Assembly (NCBI GenBank): GCA_004335835.1
Contig: RWJK01001973.1
Span: forward strand, 186,001 to 250,000
Length of the DNA: 64,000 nucleotides
From: Scenedesmus sp. ARA3
Taxonomy: Eukaryota; Chlorophyta; Chlorophyceae; Sphaeropleales; Scenedesmaceae
Direction of reading: 5' to 3'
Both the position numbers and the translations under genes were made by a program. Below are positions 1 through 9,479 of the stretch, in pieces. The notes beneath the pieces were generated by a model that was given only the letters and a program-made list of their open reading frames with translations, searched no databases and was not told the origin of the DNA. The stretch's first letter is position 1, and each line of letters begins with the position of its first letter.

Positions 1-1148
1 CAGCTGGTGAGGGGCCCAGTGGCGGCAATCAAGCAGCTGCTGCCGGCGTGGAGCAGCAGTCCAGACCAGCAGCAGCAGCAGCAGGGGGCAGCAGCAGCAG
101 CTGCTGCTGCTGCTGCTGCTCAGCCTGTGGAGGGTGACGGTGATAGCATGGCTGGCGCAACGCCTGCTGCTGCTGCTCAAGCTCCCTCACAGCAGCAGGC
201 ACGCGCCACAGGGGCGTTGCAGGCTGACGCGGCTCTCTTCTGGCAGCAGCAGCAGCAGCAGCAGCTAGCTGGAGGAACTGTGCCGCCAGGGCCGCACTTC
301 TACCAGCCAGGACTGCTTCCAAATGCAGCCGGCGGCCTTGCACTGCCTGCTGCTGCTGCCGGCAAGGCAGGCGCCAAGGGCGGGTCTGGCTCCAAGGCTG
401 GCGGCGGCTCCAAGGCCGCGCGGAGCGCTGCTGCGCCCAAGCAGCCGCGGCAGACTCGCTGCGGCAAGTGCAAGTACTGCCTGAACAAGCACCTGAAGAA
501 GGGCTGCGAGGCAAATAAGGTGAGCTGGGGCAGGCAGGCAGCCAGTCGGGCAGTCAGGCAGGCAGGCTTGGGAGGCTGGGTGTCTTGTGTGCCCTGATGC
601 TGTGCAGCAGCGTCAAGCAGAGCAAACAGCAGCTGCATGCAGCACAAGGCAAGTTACAGGCAACGAGCAAGTTTGGGTGCCTATTGCAATATGCCACGTT
701 GCATGCGCTGCCAGCTGCTCTCAGCACATCCAGCACATGGGCTGCGCGCATTGGTGTACTGTGTCGGCAACACACTGCAATGCACGCTGCACCACCTGCG
801 AATCCTCACAAGACTGTGACCAGCAACGCTGTGTATCATGTTGTGCTGTGCTGCTGCATTGCATTGTGCAGAAGCTGCGGGAGGAGCAGAAGCAGGCTGC
901 CATAGCAGTGCTGCAGCAGGAGCGCGCAGCAGCAGCTGCTGCTGAGGCTGCAGCAGCAGTGGCAGACCCTGCTGCAGCAGCTGCTGCTCCTGTGCCTGAT
1001 GTGCCACTAGGCAGCAGAGCAGGGCCAGCCACTCAACCCACACACCCGCTTGGGGGCATAACGGAACCAGAGCAGCAGCAGCAGGAGCAGCAAGCGTGGC
1101 CTTTGCCAGGACACCAGCAGCAGCAGCAGGTGTGGCCGCCTGCAGGCT

Positions 1149-1181
<33 letters not shown>

Positions 1182-3611
1182 TGGAGCAGCAGCAAGGGCT
1201 TCACATGTATCACCAGCAGCAGCCGGAGCAGCTCGGCATGTACCAGCAGCAGCAGCAGCAAGACGTGCCGATGTACCAACAACACCAGCAGCAGGAGCCA
1301 GGCTTCGACATGTATCAACAAGGCGCATTCTACCACCACCACCACCACCAGCAGCAGCAGCAGCAGCAGGCGCCTGCCCAGCCGCAGAAAGAGCAGCCAC
1401 AGCTGCTGCATCACCCACAGCAGCAGCAGCCGCCTGTGCTGAAGCGTCCTGCTGCCGCTGGCAGCAAGTCAGCTGCTGCGCTCATGAGCCAGGACCAGTA
1501 CACTGCAGCGGCACTGGCGCAGTCGCTGCTGCAGCGGCGAGACGCCAAGGGGCGCTTCTACAAAAAGGAGGACCTGGCTGCCTGGGCACGGCAGCTGCAT
1601 GCAGATGGCCGCCTTATGGGTGTACCAGGCGTGCCCGATGCAGCAGCAGAGGCAGCAGCAGCAGCACGCGCGCTGCGCAAGCCTGACCCGCCGGCATACA
1701 AAGCAGCCAAGGCTGCAAAGGCGGCAGCAGCAGCAGCGGCAGCGGCAGGGGTACCGCCACCCGGTGGCGCCAGCATTGGCCCAGCTGCTGCTCCTGCTGC
1801 TGCTGCTGGCGCTACTGGTGCTGCTGTAGCTAAGCCTGCTGCTGCCAAGCCTGCTGGTGCTGCTGCTGGCAGCAAGGCAGGTGCTGGCAAGGCGGGTGGG
1901 GCCAAGAAGGGCTCTGGCGCATCTGGCAGCACAGCAGGCGTGAAAAAGCAGCCGCCGCCTGCACCCATCTTGGTGAGGCCTGGCATGCATTGCTGCTTGC
2001 TGTTCTGTCAGCTTGTATGTCTGTTGTTCTGTCTGCTTATCCTTCCTGCTTGTGCGTCTGCTTGTCTGCACGTGTTGGCTGGCACAGCATGCAGCTCAAT
2101 TTCTCAATGCCAGCCGCTCAGCCAGTGTGTCCAGCTTCAGCTCTGGGGGCTGCTGCAGTGGTTCGCTGCCAGGCAGGAGCTTGAAACCGTGCAGCACAGT
2201 TGGTACTGTGCCACGCAGTGTACAGGTCGCCTTGCTGCAGTGCTGAGCTCAAGCCAGCTCTGCAATCCATGTGTGCTGGCAGCACGCATGTTTTTGTTCA
2301 GGAGAGAGGGGTTACGTTTTGCACACATGTTGCTGCCACTGCGAGAGGCCTCAGGCATGTTCTTTATAGTGGTTCACAACGCCAACTCCCGGCCTTCTGC
2401 TAACCATCTTCCGCTGTACCCCTCCGCTCAACCCACGCAGCACGTGACCTTGATGTTGCTACAGTTCCATAACGATACCCCCTGCTTCTGCATGTTGCCT
2501 GCTGCACCTCTGCTGCCTCACAGCGCATGAACGAGCTCTCCCTCGCGGGCTGCCTGCGCCGCTTCGTGCGCCCCGAGACACTCGGCCCAGCCGCGCACTG
2601 GCACTGCAGCGCATGCGGCAGCAGGCAGGCGGCCCTGAAGCAGATGAGCATCCGGCGGCTGCCGCTGGTGCTGTGCTTCCATGTGAAGCGCTTCGAGCAC
2701 GGCGGCGGCACGCAGCGGCCGAAGAAGCTGGATGTGCCGATGCGGTTTCCGTTACAGGGGCTGGACATGGCTCCCTTCACTACGAGTGAGGTGCTTCGCA
2801 GCAGGGCAGGCGGCAGCAGGTGCAGCAGCAGCGCCTGCGCCGCAGACGATGCGGCAGCAGGCAATGCAGCAGCAGCAGCTGGCTCTGGCGAGCCGCCAGA
2901 CACGCAGCAGCAGGCAGCCGAACAGTCAGCAGCAGCAGCAGGGCAGCCGGCCAGCTTCCAGCAGCAGGGCCTGTACGAGCTGTTTGGTGTGGTGAGTCAC
3001 AACGGGGACATGGCCAGCGGGCATTATGTTTCATACGTGAAGTGCGAGGGGTCCTGGTACCTTGTGAATGACCCCTGGGTTGTGGCAGTGAGTGAGGCTG
3101 ATGTGGCAGCAGTGCAGGCCTACATGCTGTTCTACGCGCAGGAGTACCTCTTTGGCAGCGGCAGCAGCAGCAGCGTGTTAGGCAAGCAGCTGGTTGCAGC
3201 TGCGGCGGAGTTAGCAGCAGCAGCAGCAGCAGGCAAGCAGCAGCAGGGGCCTGCTGTGGGTGTGAAGGCAGAGCCTGCTGCAGCTGTGGTGAAGCTGGAA
3301 GCTGCTGCAGCTGTGCAGGTGAAGCAGGAGCACGCAGAACCTGCAGTGAAGCAGGAGCCTGCACACCCCAGCAGCAACACAGCAGCAGCAGCAGCAACAG
3401 CGCCGGGCAGCCTCCGCCTTGCTGAGCACCGCCCTATCAGCCCAGAGCTTGGCCTGACTAGCCCTAGCATCATCAAGCCTGACCCAGCAGCAGCAGCAGC
3501 AGGTGGCAGCAGCATAGCTGGGCTGCCGCTGCTGCCGCCGCTTGGCAGTCCGCAGTTTGGTGTGGGTGGGCTGATGCCAGCGCTGTCGCTTGGTGCGCTG
3601 GTGCCTGGCGG

Positions 3612-3645
<34 letters not shown>

Positions 3646-3753
3646 GGAGGTGTGCCTGGCTGTGGAGACGATGAGGGCCAGCTGCTGGTGGGTGGGCTGG
3701 GTCTGCTTGAGGAGCAGGCCTCGGCAGCAGGCCTGGACCTGGCGCTGCTGTGA
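1..3753 (+). CDS. USP22/Ubp8-like ubiquitin hydrolase with CXXC motif (5' partial)
   Basis: Exons 1-519, 872-1972 and 2524-3753 join in phase 0 and give 949 residues; the gene runs off the left edge. The last exon carries the C-terminal half of a USP domain: the LAGCLRRFVRPE segment, a CSAC zinc pair, CFHVKRFEH (typical of USP22/27/51 and Ubp8), the catalytic-His box SGHYVSYV and the Asp-containing VNDPWV. USPs remove ubiquitin; the USP22/Ubp8 branch acts on histone H2B in SAGA. The Cys box is not in the window and must lie upstream. Exon 1 has a CXXC-type zinc motif (CGKCKYC, then GC 12 residues later) as in green-algal DNA-binding proteins. Gln/Ala/His-rich sequence surrounds it, and the tail holds VKxE motifs. 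One gene or two fused predictions is unresolved, but the 1972/2524 junction keeps frame. The GTGAGG at 7-12 could be a donor, so the first exon may start later than position 1. Confidence 0.7.
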
Positions 3754-4018
3754 AGCTGCAGCTTCTGGCAGCTGCTGGCTGGCACTGCAACGCAGGTTGC
3801 CTGTTGTGCTGTTTGATTGACGCTGCTGCCGCAGCTGCGGTGCATGGCGGATGGCTTTGGGGGTGCTGACTCAGTGCTGGCAATGGGTGGCAGATGGCGT
3901 GGTGAATGGCAGCCATGTTTGCCAGCAGGTGCTGCAGGGACCTGAGTTGTGAGGCTTTCCACATGCGGCATGCATGCATATGATGTGTTAAACGTGTGTG
4001 GTTGATAAGCGCGGCCAA

Positions 4019-4023
4019 TGTAA
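4019..4023 (+). terminator. TGTAA poly(A) signal candidate for the USP gene
   Basis: TGTAA, the usual green-algal polyadenylation signal, lies 266 nt after the USP stop codon. A five-base match is weak evidence alone; the position is reasonable. Confidence 0.35.
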
Positions 4024-4965
4024 TCCGGCTTCAAGTTCACAGGACTCTTGGCATGACGATTTGAACCAAACAGATGAAGATGTTTTACACAGCAGAGCGC
4101 CCGCTGACCAGTATGACGCAGCTATGCGCTGACAAAACTGTAGGGCAGCCGCAATATGGGCACGGGCAGCCGCACAAAAGCCTACACCAACATACTGCAG
4201 AAAACTGACCAAAGTCCAGCACAACGGAAAGGGTCGACTAGTGTTACGCTGCCCATGCATGGGCCCATATATATGTGCCGCTCTCAGGACCGTAAACAGC
4301 AGGACCTCTATCCTCAGCATGTACAGTGTACACTGCTATGTGACGGATACGCATCCAGACACAAGCTTGTGCTGCTCTGCTTCAGCATGCCAGTGCCACT
4401 CCACCCTGCTGTCTCCACACATGCATATGCGCAGGCAAAGGATGCTTGCAAGCTGGCAGCCAGCGCAGGCTAGCATTACTGCTTGACCGCGGTGGACACA
4501 GCGTTGTGCATACTTCCTGCTGATTGCCACACTGCGACCTAGCTGCAGCACTTGCAGGGGTGCCAGAACAACACGGTGACAACGGCCCGCCCTTACTGCT
4601 GCCAGCGCAGCCCCAACAGCATACACACGCGCCAGATGCAGCATCATGTCTTGATGCCTGCAGATGCTGCCTTCCTGTTTCTATAACCAAGAATACGTTC
4701 CAACAGGCCGGCACCAGCCTTCAATGAATCCTTGCAGCTCCACACTGTCCGACATCAAAAGCAGTCCCTGGTAAGCAACATCCCCATCATGGGGAGCACA
4801 TCTGTGAGGCACCCTGTGCCCATGAAACATTCTCGCGTTGCTGTAGGCCAGCTCTCAACTGCCCAGAAGTCCATGCCCCTCACTCCACTAGCTGGCATAG
4901 CCACACAGGCTTCTGCCCGCTGCGGCACACACAGCACCACAGCAGCGCCAGGCACAAACACACCC

Positions 4966-4970
4966 TTACA
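4966..4970 (-). terminator. TGTAA poly(A) signal candidate for the DnaJ-finger gene
   Basis: TTACA on the plus strand reads TGTAA on the minus strand, 583 nt past the minus-strand stop at 5553. It would place the 4755-5141 open frame in a 3' UTR. Confidence 0.3.
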
Positions 4971-5552
4971 CTTGCACGCCTGCCCACCATCCTGCATGCG
5001 GATGTTGCTGCCTTTGCACAGCCAGCGGCGCCTCGCCATGCACAACACCATTGCTGCGCTTGTACACGACCGTGCGCCCCTCTGTTCTCTGTCTCTATGT
5101 AGGACACGCTGCAGCATATCACGCTCAAACCGGTGTGCCATGTAATCAACCGTTGCTGCATTATAAAAGTGGCCGCTGCAGTGTATGCTGGCAACACCTG
5201 CTAGCCACTCTCAAAGCTGGCCACTGCCGTGAAACTGGTTACTGGGCCAGCTGCCAAAACATCTGAACAACCCCACTGAATTGACATGCCCAAAACTGTG
5301 TGATTGTGTGGTGCTTCACACGTGCATAGCGCGTGTGACAACCACCGTAAGCACCGGCCGACAGACCACGATCTCAGTGTGTGATCAGTGGAGTATGACA
5401 GCAGCCTCACATGCTGCAATCCACAAATACTTGCCCACAAATTATAAATCATCCACGAGCACTCAACACCACCGTAAGCGTACCCACCGCCAACTGCGTC
5501 TGTGGCCTCAGCGCCACCGCCGGCGCGCCCACCACCTGCTGCTGCTGCAGCC

Positions 5553-6530
5553 TCAGAAGCTGCTCATGTAGCCGCTGCCCCTGCACTTGCTGCACAGCAC
5601 CAGCCCCGTGCCCTTGCACACCTTGCACGCGCGCGGGTTGCCACCGCTGCGCCCCACAATGTCCCTCTTAGGCCGCTGCTTGCGCTGCTCCGGCGGCAGC
5701 AGCAGGTCCTTGTCAATGAGGTCATCATATGACGACACGCTGCCGCTGCTGCTGACCATGTCGCCTGAGCAGGCAAAGCAGCGGATGCCGCCGTTGCCTG
5801 CGCAGAGGTCACACGGCACGGGGTCCTTTTTGAGGCCGCTGTAGAGTGCTGCGCCCACTGCTGCTGTGACTGCCCCGCCCACAATGACGTCCTGTGTATG
5901 GAAAAGCAGCGACGGAGCAAACAATACAGCAGAGCAGGTGACAGTGGGCGTGAAGGAGGTTCAGGAAGCTGACAGAAGCTGCACCAGCAGGTGTAAGCTG
6001 CTGCAATCCTTACTGCTGCCACATGTATGCCCATGCTGCTGCATGCTGCATGCTGCCCCCCCCCCNNNNNNNNNNNNNNNNNNNNNNNNNNNNNNNNNNN
6101 NNNNNNNNNNNNNNNNNNNNNGCGCGCGCCCATGCCGCGCGCGCTGCATTAACACAACCTGGAAGGAGCAGGGCAACAGTGCCTAGGCCAAGACATGAGA
6201 CGCAAAAGCTAATAGCATGCATTTACATCTTCACAGGCGGCTTATGCAGTATGCTTGCTGTGCTGCTCCTGCTGCGACTCCTGCAGGCATGCTGAGGCTC
6301 AGCATGCATCCCTGTGTGGATCCTGCAACAGCGCTCACCTGCAGAGCTGCAGGGTCTGTTGACGCAATAGCCATGAGCGGGTCTAACGACTGGCAGACGT
6401 GTCTGCTGCTGCACCTGCTGTGCCTGCTGCTGCTGCTGCTGCTGCTGCATGCCAGCCAGGCTGCATCTGCTGCTGCTGGGCCACGCGCCTGCTGCTGGCC
6501 TATGCTTCTGGGTGCTGTTGCTGCATGCAT
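5553..6530 (-). CDS. DnaJ-type zinc-finger protein, probably plastid
   Basis: Two exons, 6530-6339 and 5891-5553, join in phase 0 to give 176 residues. Exon 1 is rich in Ala, Ser and Arg with few acidic residues, like a chloroplast transit peptide (inference). Exon 2 starts with a glycine/alanine-rich, possibly membrane-associated stretch (DVIVGGAVTAAVGAALY). Two pairs of CxxC motifs follow: CDLC/CFAC and CKVC/CSKC, ending SGYMSSF. Paired CxxCxGxG-like motifs are the zinc-binding half of DnaJ and of plant J-domain-less plastid chaperones or thiol enzymes such as BSD2 and PSA2. No J domain is present. The two finger halves are separated by about 45 residues, more than usual. The single intron contains a 56-N gap, so a missed exon cannot be excluded. 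The start has G at -3. Confidence 0.65.
6066..6121. other. Assembly gap (56 N)
   Basis: A run of N flanked by poly-C on the left and GCGCGCGCCC on the right. It lies in the intron of the DnaJ-finger gene. The flanks suggest a GC-rich stretch that stopped sequencing; the real length is unknown. Confidence 0.95.
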
Positions 6531-6997
6531 GCCGCTGTTAATGCTTAACGAAGGTGCTGGAAGCTGTCGGCAAAGCCAATTGGCTGAAGCACGCTGAAAA
6601 ACTCAGTGGTGACTCGGCCTGTGTGTGTGGTGAGTAGGAGTGAGTTGCTGGCAACTATGAACACTGTGCTTCTTTTGGCAGCATCATTCAGATCAGCTGA
6701 TTGGCAGAAAATGCATTGCACGCAGAACTATTGCGCAGCCTGCAGGAACGCCGAGGACTGACAGTCACACCTGCGCCAAAGCCCGCAACTGACAACGTCC
6801 AGGAAGCACAAACCGCGATGAACAGGTACTAGACAGTTGCTCTGATCTGTACGAAGCTCTTCGTGCTAAGCGTGTTTGTCCAGGCTGCACTTGGCCCTTG
6901 TATCCTTGGCTGTTCCTGCTTGCTCCCCTTGAAAGACTTGCACGTCCCACTGTGATCTAGACCGGTGCTTTCTATTTAGATCAATAGCCTCACTGAA
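6531..6997. promoter_or_regulatory. Divergent spacer, DnaJ-finger and EMC8/9 genes
   Basis: 467 bp between two divergently transcribed start codons, so it should hold both promoters. I see no clear TATA box, repeat or open frame of note. Confidence 0.45.
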
Positions 6998-8204
6998 ATG
7001 TCGATAGTCGTCAAGGCATCTACGTATGACCTCACAGAAGAGGCATACCTCACCATACTCCTTCATGCTGCCAAGTACCCCTCCTGCACAGTCTGTGGTG
7101 TGCTGCTTGGCAAAGTATCCAGCAAGGCATGCACAGTAACAGCAGCAGTACCACTCTTCCATTTGTCTATGCTGCTGGCGCCGTGCGTGGAGACAGCCCT
7201 AGCGCAGGTGCGCGAGCTGCGGGCAGCAGTGCAGTACAGCAGAACAGGTGGAGCAGCATATTGTTCAGCAGCTGAGCTGGTGCATGCTGATCGTTCAGGA
7301 CAAGTGTTTGTTGTTCATGAACGGATGGTTTGTTGCCACCACGCTTGACACACGGCAGCAGCAGCAGCAGCAGGGGTGGCATCAGCAACAGCGCATGTGG
7401 GCTGCTTTTTCAGGCTGCTTGACGGCGTCTTGAATGCCTTGCTGGCAGCCTGTGTTTTGCAGTAGTGATCATTCAAGCCCACCATGCACTGCTAGGAGCA
7501 TCACCGAGCATACCGAGCTGGCTCGGGCAGTCCTTTCTGCATAACACAGTGGCCATTTGTACCAATTTGTGGTGATGATCACGGCCTGACTGCATCGGCC
7601 TGACGCCCTGACTGCATCGCGATCTGGCTCGCTACCAGGCTGTGCTGATGTGTATGTGCCTCACTGAGTCACCCCATACTCAGGAGTATCCCTCACCCCT
7701 CACCCCACCACCACCTGTACTGCTGCTGCCCAGGTGGAGGCCTACGCGCAGCAGCAGTCGCTGCAGCTGCTGGGCTACTACCACTGCGAGTCGCGCTTCG
7801 ATGCGCGCGAGCCCCACCCAGCAGGCAAACGCATTGCGGAGCGCATCGCAGACCGGCAACCTGAGGCCTTCATGCTGAGCCTGGACAACCCTAAGCTTGC
7901 GGCATTCAGCAGGGAGGGCAGCACCGAGCCGCCTTTTGAGCTGCTGCTGCGTGAGGCCGGGCCGAAAGGCAGCTGGAAGAAGGTGCCAGCCGGCAGCGCA
8001 GCAGGCAGCCTCGGCATAGCAGCGGGCGGCGGCGGCAGCAGCAGTGGCAGCAGCTGGGAGGGCCTGCGTGCGCGGTTCCTGAACGCGCATGCGCGGGGGC
8101 TGCATCATGAGCTGGCAGATTTCGATGAGCACCTGGACGACATCAGCAGGGACTATTTGAATGCAGGGCTGCTGGGCAGCGGCAGCCAATTGCTGCTCAA
8201 GTGA
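6998..8204 (+). CDS. EMC8: ER membrane protein complex subunit 8/9
   Basis: Exons 6998-7207 and 7734-8204 join in phase 0 and encode 226 residues, close to the usual 200-210. The order of conserved segments matches the EMC8/9 (UPF0172) family: AYLTILLHAAKYPSCTVCGV near the start, VPLFHLSMLLAPCVETALAQ, then LLGYYHCESRFDA after the junction, AGKRIAERI, LSLDNPKL and a C-terminal DFDEHLDDISRDYLN. EMC8/9 is a cytosolic-side subunit of the EMC, which inserts tail-anchored and multipass proteins into the ER membrane. It has an MPN-like fold without protease metal ligands. A short Gly/Ser-rich insertion (AAGGGGSSSGSS) before the last helix looks lineage-specific. The start has G at -3. Confidence 0.93.
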
Positions 8205-9479
8205 GATTGCGATGCAATGGATGAGGGGTAGCGCAGCAGGCCTGTCACCATAGTTTGTCGTGACAGCGCGAATTCTACATGCAGCTTGCTGGGTGTGCCG
8301 CAGCTGGTGGCTGTGTTCTGGCAACTGCACGGTTGCATGTTCAGCGTGTGCGTTGCAGCAGAGGTTAAGTACTGGGCGCACCCTCAGTTGGGCTGAGCAG
8401 CGTCAGCGCCAGCTCGTGGCATTACATCGCATGGCTGTTTGATCTCTGGCAGTTGAGTGGTGTTGTGGTCACCACAGTTGCGGCAACTGTGTGTTGCAGC
8501 TGCCAGCCTGGCCCAGGCCTGAGGCTGTACGGGATGCTTGCTGTTGAGGGCTACTGCGCGGAGCATACCTACTGGGGGAGGTTTAATGACCCCTAGTGCA
8601 GCTGCATGGTGTGCGGACTTTTGCTTGCTTCGTGTCCCCCAATCATCAATGGCGTGAGTACAGCAGCAACGACTGTCGCCCAGACGCGCATCGTGCTGTC
8701 TTTTTGATGTTGGACCTGCACAATGTGCTATTGCATGAGCTGCGAGCAGCCAGCGGCTGACTGCTGGTGTGCTATGGGAGTGAGGCAGTAAGGGCAGGTC
8801 TGCCACTGTCAACCTAGTGTTGTTGGTGTAAGATCCTCTTGTTGGCCTGCACCTGTGTCACCCTACAGCACTGCGGTATGCCGGCTGTGTTACCAGACTC
8901 ACAGCAGTCACCACGCCTAGGGTTGCTGCAAAAGGCGGTGATGGGCTGGCAAGGGTGCCTCGCACTGCTTTAAATTCGTCAGACAACCCAACTACAACTA
9001 GGGTTAGCAGTGTGTTCAAGGCCTGCCGCATCCCCAAAAACTAATTCACGTTAGGGTAAGTTTGTTCATCGCGGTCACGCAGCAGAAACCGGAAAAGCTT
9101 CACACTAGGGCTGCCATCGTTTCGCCAGAGGCCAGGCGCAGATCTTGCATCCCGGACAGCTTCCACAGCTTGACAAAAGTTTCTTAGTAAGTTTTTCAAT
9201 GGATGAAATCAACGCTGAATCACATTTCGCAGTCCAAAACCCTTGCGCTTGAGAGCGTTTTGCACTGGCTGACGGCGTGAACGCACCTGCTTCGCCATAC
9301 AATTGGCCCAATCTGCTACCTTGTTGCACCTTGTGATAGGCCTGACGCGCATTCAGGCAACGCAGCCCGGCAAGCCCACCACTTTTCTTTCTAGCCCTGC
9401 ACGTTGCCCCATTGCGCGTAGCCTTTCATCGTGTTCTCGTCTGCCGGTCCACTCACAGTCCAATTCCTCTTATTAAAAA
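8205..9479. other. Spacer between EMC8/9 and pyruvate kinase
   Basis: 3' UTR of EMC8/9 followed by the upstream region of pyruvate kinase. CTAGGGTT-like octamers occur near 8917 and 8997, with a related TTAGGGT near 9052. They resemble plant telo-boxes in reverse orientation, but the match is loose. No open frame worth calling. Confidence 0.4.
8827..8831 (+). terminator. TGTAA poly(A) signal candidate for EMC8/9
   Basis: TGTAA about 620 nt after the EMC8/9 stop. This is a motif match only. Confidence 0.3.

Larger units (their letters stand above)
3754..5552. other. Convergent spacer between the USP and DnaJ-finger genes
   Basis: This should contain the 3' UTRs of both converging genes, with TGTAA on each strand (4019-4023 plus, 4966-4970 minus). 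Open frames of about 130 codons exist on both strands around 4732-5145. They overlap, show no family resemblance and look like chance. Confidence 0.5.

Noticed and set aside
1096..1400. Regularly spaced CAG repeats that could mimic a CRISPR or minisatellite array
   Set aside because: Simple trinucleotide coding repeats with no unique spacers, in a eukaryotic gene.
1007..1414. Leucine/valine-rich minus-strand frame that looks like a membrane protein
   Set aside because: It is the complement of the poly-Gln/His coding tract of the USP gene; CAG repeats read in reverse give Leu runs.
587..2530. Single 647-codon open frame covering the middle of the USP gene
   Set aside because: It reads through two introns. 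The exon parts (872-1972) are kept; the Cys/Leu-rich parts are intronic.
4040..4110. Possible tRNA on the minus strand (GGTTCAAATC-like box)
   Set aside because: The flanks do not form a T-stem, and no acceptor stem or anticodon arm can be drawn.
4755..5141. Open frame of 128 codons on the minus strand, overlapped by a 137-codon frame on the plus strand
   Set aside because: Both are open over the same stretch, neither shows a family motif or splice partners, and the region fits the 3' UTR of the DnaJ-finger gene.
8917..9058. Telomere-like CTAGGGTT / TTAGGGT motifs, and TTAGGGTTT at 29027
   Set aside because: Isolated, imperfect, not tandem; neither an interstitial telomere nor solid telo-boxes.
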